Assembly: GCA_022496185.1 (NCBI GenBank) | Contig: WTXG01000054.1 | Span: forward strand, 124,001 to 188,000 | DNA: 64,000 bases | DNA from: Multifurca ochricompacta | Lineage: Eukaryota; Basidiomycota; Agaricomycetes; Russulales; Russulaceae | Reading direction: 5' to 3' | In this document: piece after piece, positions 60,545 to 64,000 of the stretch | Position numbering within the stretch: position 1 is the first letter of the stretch | How the letters are laid out: each line of letters opens with the position of its first letter | The notes under the pieces: model-generated | Databases searched by the model: none | What the model saw: only the letters and a program-made list of their open reading frames with translations | Told to the model about the DNA's origin: nothing | Made by a program: the position numbers and the translations under genes

Positions 60545-62698
60545 ATGGCCACAACACTCACCCTGTTTTGTCTCGCTATCGATAACCAAAAAGAGGTTAT
60601 TGGAAACGTCTTCAATGTTAAAGTCCAATCAGATGACGATGCCTTAGGCCTGGGAAAACTCATCAAGGCCGAGAAAGCTAACCAGTTGAGCCACGTCGAT
60701 GCAGACCAACTTATTATTTGGAAGTTGTTGAAACTCCAGCGCATCGGTTTTGCAATCGATAAGATCTCCGCTGCTATCAAGGCCTTTGATTTCTCCTCCT
60801 CCGAGACCGTTCAGGTTCTTCACTCTGGCAATGAGCTCTCCCAATACTGGGGAAACAGCCCAGATAAGGGCTACTTGCATGTTGTCGTTGAGGTGCCATG
60901 TAAGTTTCGATCATTATTGGATTGCCACACATGTTTGACAATAATCCAGGGGTCGAATGCGGTGACGATAATCAGAAACGCGATATGAAACAAGTTCGTC
61001 AGGCGGCCGAGCATCTACATAGAACCTTATGGAGCACTCCCTTCAACCAATTGCTCGCAGCATTCCATGTCTCTGAGTTTAATAAAAGCTTCAATTATCT
61101 GCCTGCAAACTATCTTTCTAAATTGCAACTAAATGATCTTGGCTTTAAGGAGACTGTGCTTCTGGTTCGCCAAGAATACGAGGATGCTTTTGGTCTGATA
61201 GAGGAGATGTTACTGGATCGTCGGACATCCCATATAGGAGGGATCATTATTACGGGTCAACCAGGAATCGGTATGTATTTGTTGCAAATGATGAGCACGT
61301 TGCTCTGATAAGCGGACAATTACCAACACAGGAAAAACATGCTTCCTGTTCTATCTTCTGTTGCGCCGTCTGAGTAGTGGCCAGCCTACAGCTTTTCAGA
61401 TCCGCCCTACGTATTACCTCCTCTTCAAGAACTCAGGTGTGGAAATACATAGCCCCGAATTTAGTTCACTTCCAGATGGAACGTTGGCCCTTTCCGATTC
61501 CAATGCGGGGGTTGAAAAACCATGCAACGGCTTCCTCTATGCTAGCGACATGCAAACAACTTTCGTTGTACAAACAACGTCTCCGAAGGCGGACCGGTGG
61601 AAGGATTGGGAGAAGTATCATGACGGATTTCTGTATGTGATGGAATGCTTCTCTTGGGACGAGATGCATGTACTCGGGTCAGTTTGGTTTTTTGATTGCA
61701 AGTGGTGCTTTCGTCCCCTGCTAAGGATTTCCCATAGCATCTTACTTGGTATCTCTGTGGAAGCCCTCAAGAATAATTATGAAAGATGGAGTCGTTCTAC
61801 GCGCACCTTGATTGAATTAACAACAGAGCCTCGGTCCCTCAAGACACATGAAACCCTTGTAAACGAGATCGCAGATGCATTCGCTAAGGATTTTCATGGC
61901 CACACCAAGGACATTGACGCTATGGGGGCCTGCCACAGACTTGTTACCATCCACCCGATGGGTATGAGCCTTGGGGAGAGGGGAGTCCCAATTGGAGTAA
62001 TCGCAACAGAGCACCTGAATAACTTGGTTCTCGATGCCATCGGAGGGCGCACTGCCGAGAAGCAGTTGGAGTTTTACAACCTCATAAGCAACCATAAATC
62101 TTTCAGAGGTTCTGCGGGTTTCATGTTCGAGATGTTTGTCTTCGCTTGGCTTTCTTCACAGGGGCACCCAAATGGGCAGGAACTGGATTGCACCCCTATG
62201 GATTCTGATTCGCCGCCACTGACTATCCCTGTGTGCGGGGGCTGGAGTCCATTCCCTTCAAATCCCAAGGACCTAATGAATCACGTGATGCCATTCTGTT
62301 TGAAGCCTGATGCCAAAAACTTTCCCACCGTTGATGCCATCATTTGCACAGCAAAGCATCTCATTACAGTTCAGGCAACCATCTCTGCCACCCATAGCGC
62401 GAAGCTGGAAGGGTTCCATCTAGTTTATGACGGTCTTTCTGCGAAATTTCGAAATAATCGCACGTGGTGTCATGTATTTGTTACAGACAAGGAGGAAAGT
62501 GCACAAAAGTTGCGGGATCAATGGGAGGGCAAACCGATTATATTGGAGGTTCCGCGTGGGTGTGGGCGTGGACAAAACAATATTGTCGTGCGCGTCTACT
62601 CTGGTGTTCTCAATCCTGTGAGAAATCATCAAACACAAGATGATGAACAAGGTTTATCAGTATGTAGGAATCAGCTATACATGGTCATTGAGACTTAA
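60545..62698 (+). CDS. Crinkler-type protein: CRN N-terminal domain, P-loop NTPase and restriction-nuclease-like C-terminus
   Basis: Four exons, 60545-60899, 60950-61270, 61332-61677 and 61738-62698, give 660 residues with no break. The N-terminus (TLTLFCLAID, FNVKVQSDDDALGLGKLI, HVDADQLIIWKLLKL) is the ubiquitin-like Crinkler header. A helical region leads to a Walker A motif GQPGIGKT (residues 221-228, split by intron 2) and ESFSWDE-like MECFSWDEMHVLG. The C-terminal domain has the restriction-endonuclease pattern: Glu in GFMFEMFVFAWL, Asp in NFPTVDAIIC, and QATIS in HLITVQATISATHS. Such NTPase-nuclease proteins are known from oomycete, fungal and other eukaryotic effector or genome-conflict families. 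A nuclear DNA-targeting role is inference. There is no signal peptide. Intron 3 is 60 nt without a stop, so a version with 20 extra residues is possible. Confidence 0.85.
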
Positions 62699-63636
62699 TT
62701 GAAGAATATCAGCAGATGGACGAGGAAGCTGAAATAGATGGGGAGGGAATTGATTCTCGTGGGCCCAATGGGAACGTTTTAGAGGTACGGAATGGATCGC
62801 CTGACGATGTGTTCATTCTACTGATTATTTTTCGAGTGGCACAGATGAACGAAGATTGAACTAACCTTTATGGAGACGTCGTTCCTATTCCTTCCTTAGC
62901 GCTGTTGGTCAAACAAAAAGTGTATCGATACGGTCCAATAAGACGATTTTATTTTTTATTGGGAGGTGGATTACATTATGATAACATAATGATGAATGCA
63001 ATGGCGATATATACATTGTGTAGATGATGTACAAAAGGGAGCGGAGCAGAGGGGGGAGAGCAAAGACTAGGAGATTATTCAGATCGAAAATGAGGCGAAA
63101 CGAGCTGTTGATGTTGGGTTGAAATCAAAGGACGAGTGTGGCTGGCGCGTTACACGTCTGTGCGAAGCGACACGCACGTCGGCGCATCATTTTGGATGGC
63201 CGCGTCTAGGGTCTGGCAATGCGGTCTTCTTTGAGAATGAGAGGGTGAGAGGGGCGTTGGAACTATATGCGGTAGACACGGAAGAGTTGGTGAGTTGGTG
63301 AAAAGTAAGATGGTCAAGTTGAGCGGGGGGGGATCGAGTTCATCCACCAAACATCGATATGCTTGCTCCAGCCCTTATGAATTTTCACTAATTGTGGCAC
63401 GCTTGTGAAATGCGACGTAAGTGACGTACTTTACTTTACTTGTAAGTGTTTTTCAAATTTCATGGTTTCGATGTCCTTTTTGATTTCGCGCGAAAGGTGA
63501 TCTTGGTCCGTCTCATTGGTAGTAAGATAGATTGAATGAATGAATGAATGCAGTGCAGTACAGTACAGAACAGAACAGTATTATTATGTTTTTGTGGCCA
63601 TTCGCACTCGTCGAGCCCTCCGAGCCCTCTGAGTGG
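62699..63636. other. 3' flank of the Crinkler-type gene
   Basis: No gene is seen. A GAAT/CAGTA-type microsatellite lies at 63533-63578, and an imperfect GAGCCCTC duplication at 63612-63628. Confidence 0.4.
63533..63578. repeat. GAAT then CAGTA/CAGAA microsatellite
   Basis: Four GAAT units followed by pentamers CAGTG, CAGTA, CAGTA, CAGAA, CAGAA. Confidence 0.75.
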
Positions 63637-63950
63637 TTTTTTTTTTGAACTCGAGTTTATTGACGCGCTTGCGGGACTCAGCCCAATCGCGCAGCTACAT
63701 CAGGGTACAATGTAACTACTGTGGGGGTACAAGGAGATGCCATATCTACTAGGACAGGCTAGGCGGAAAACTCTAAGAGAAAAACCATGGAGAATGTACG
63801 TGGAGAGGCCGTCCAAGAAAGAGACTGTTCAGAGTAAGGAAAAACTTACAAAGTCCAATGTCCCTCCGAGTGGTTTTAGGGTAGCAAAGCACGCTGTTAC
63901 GGTTGGCGGACCGTTCAGCGTGTTAAGTTCGATGTCAAGTGTTTAACTTT
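63637..63950 (-). mobile_element. Retroelement 3'-end fragment C (poly-A on minus strand)
   Basis: Minus strand: TAGCTGCGCGATTGGGCTGA, then CAATAAACTCGAG and an A10 tail. It matches fragment B over its last 80 bases and more weakly beyond. Its 5' limit probably lies near or past the window edge. Confidence 0.5.
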
Positions 63951-64000
63951 GACAGAGTTCGGGTGATGAGACAAATGCTACACATGCCAGGCAAAGCAAA

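Noticed and set aside
1..64000. CRISPR arrays, bacterial operons, rRNA or mitochondrial DNA
   Set aside because: No regularly spaced direct repeats, spliceosomal introns throughout, and no rRNA-like sequence seen.

Overview
The window is nuclear DNA of a filamentous basidiomycete, most likely an agaricomycete. Genes are densely split by short introns (about 45-90 nt, mostly GT-AG), often with very small exons. The protein families fit this group: DUF6533 membrane protein, cAMP-receptor-like GPCR, fungal hemerythrin-like protein, Zn2Cys6 factor, paired WSC domains and a Crinkler-type NTPase/nuclease. Species cannot be named from sequence alone.

Layout. 0-5.5 kb: a WW-WW-MyTH4-RhoGAP regulator and a BTB protein, both minus. 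8-10.4 kb: an Mtf2-like mitochondrial protein and an unrecognised gene, minus. 12-17 kb: hemerythrin-like and HAD IIA (CECR5-like) genes on minus, then a 6PGDH-like/DUF1932 gene on plus. 17-25 kb: about 8 kb with no gene I can support. 25-36.4 kb: ATG5 (plus), Zn2Cys6 factor (minus), SLC35C2/TPT-type transporter (minus) and UCH37-type deubiquitinase (plus), separated by low-complexity DNA. 39-44 kb: a GPCR and a DUF6533 protein, minus. 48.7-50.5 kb: an unrecognised gene. 52-57.6 kb: three paralogous secreted two-WSC-domain genes with duplicated promoters. 59-64 kb: foldback repeats, poly(A)-ended retroelement tails and a complete Crinkler-type gene.

The first 44 kb is mostly housekeeping and signalling: Rho control, autophagy, proteasomal deubiquitination, Golgi/ER transport and mitochondrial functions. 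The last 12 kb is accessory: secreted wall- or sugar-binding proteins, mobile-element debris and an effector-like gene.

A recurring feature is that clear domain genes (RhoGAP, BTB, HAD, DUF1932, transporter, GPCR, one WSC copy) are broken by single-base shifts. Splice phases fit on both sides once one base is allowed for. Mtf2, ATG5, the Zn2Cys6 factor, UCH37, two WSC genes and the Crinkler gene read cleanly. This suggests consensus indels rather than wholesale gene death, but real decay cannot be excluded. All exon models were made by eye, checking reading frame, splice motifs and phase.
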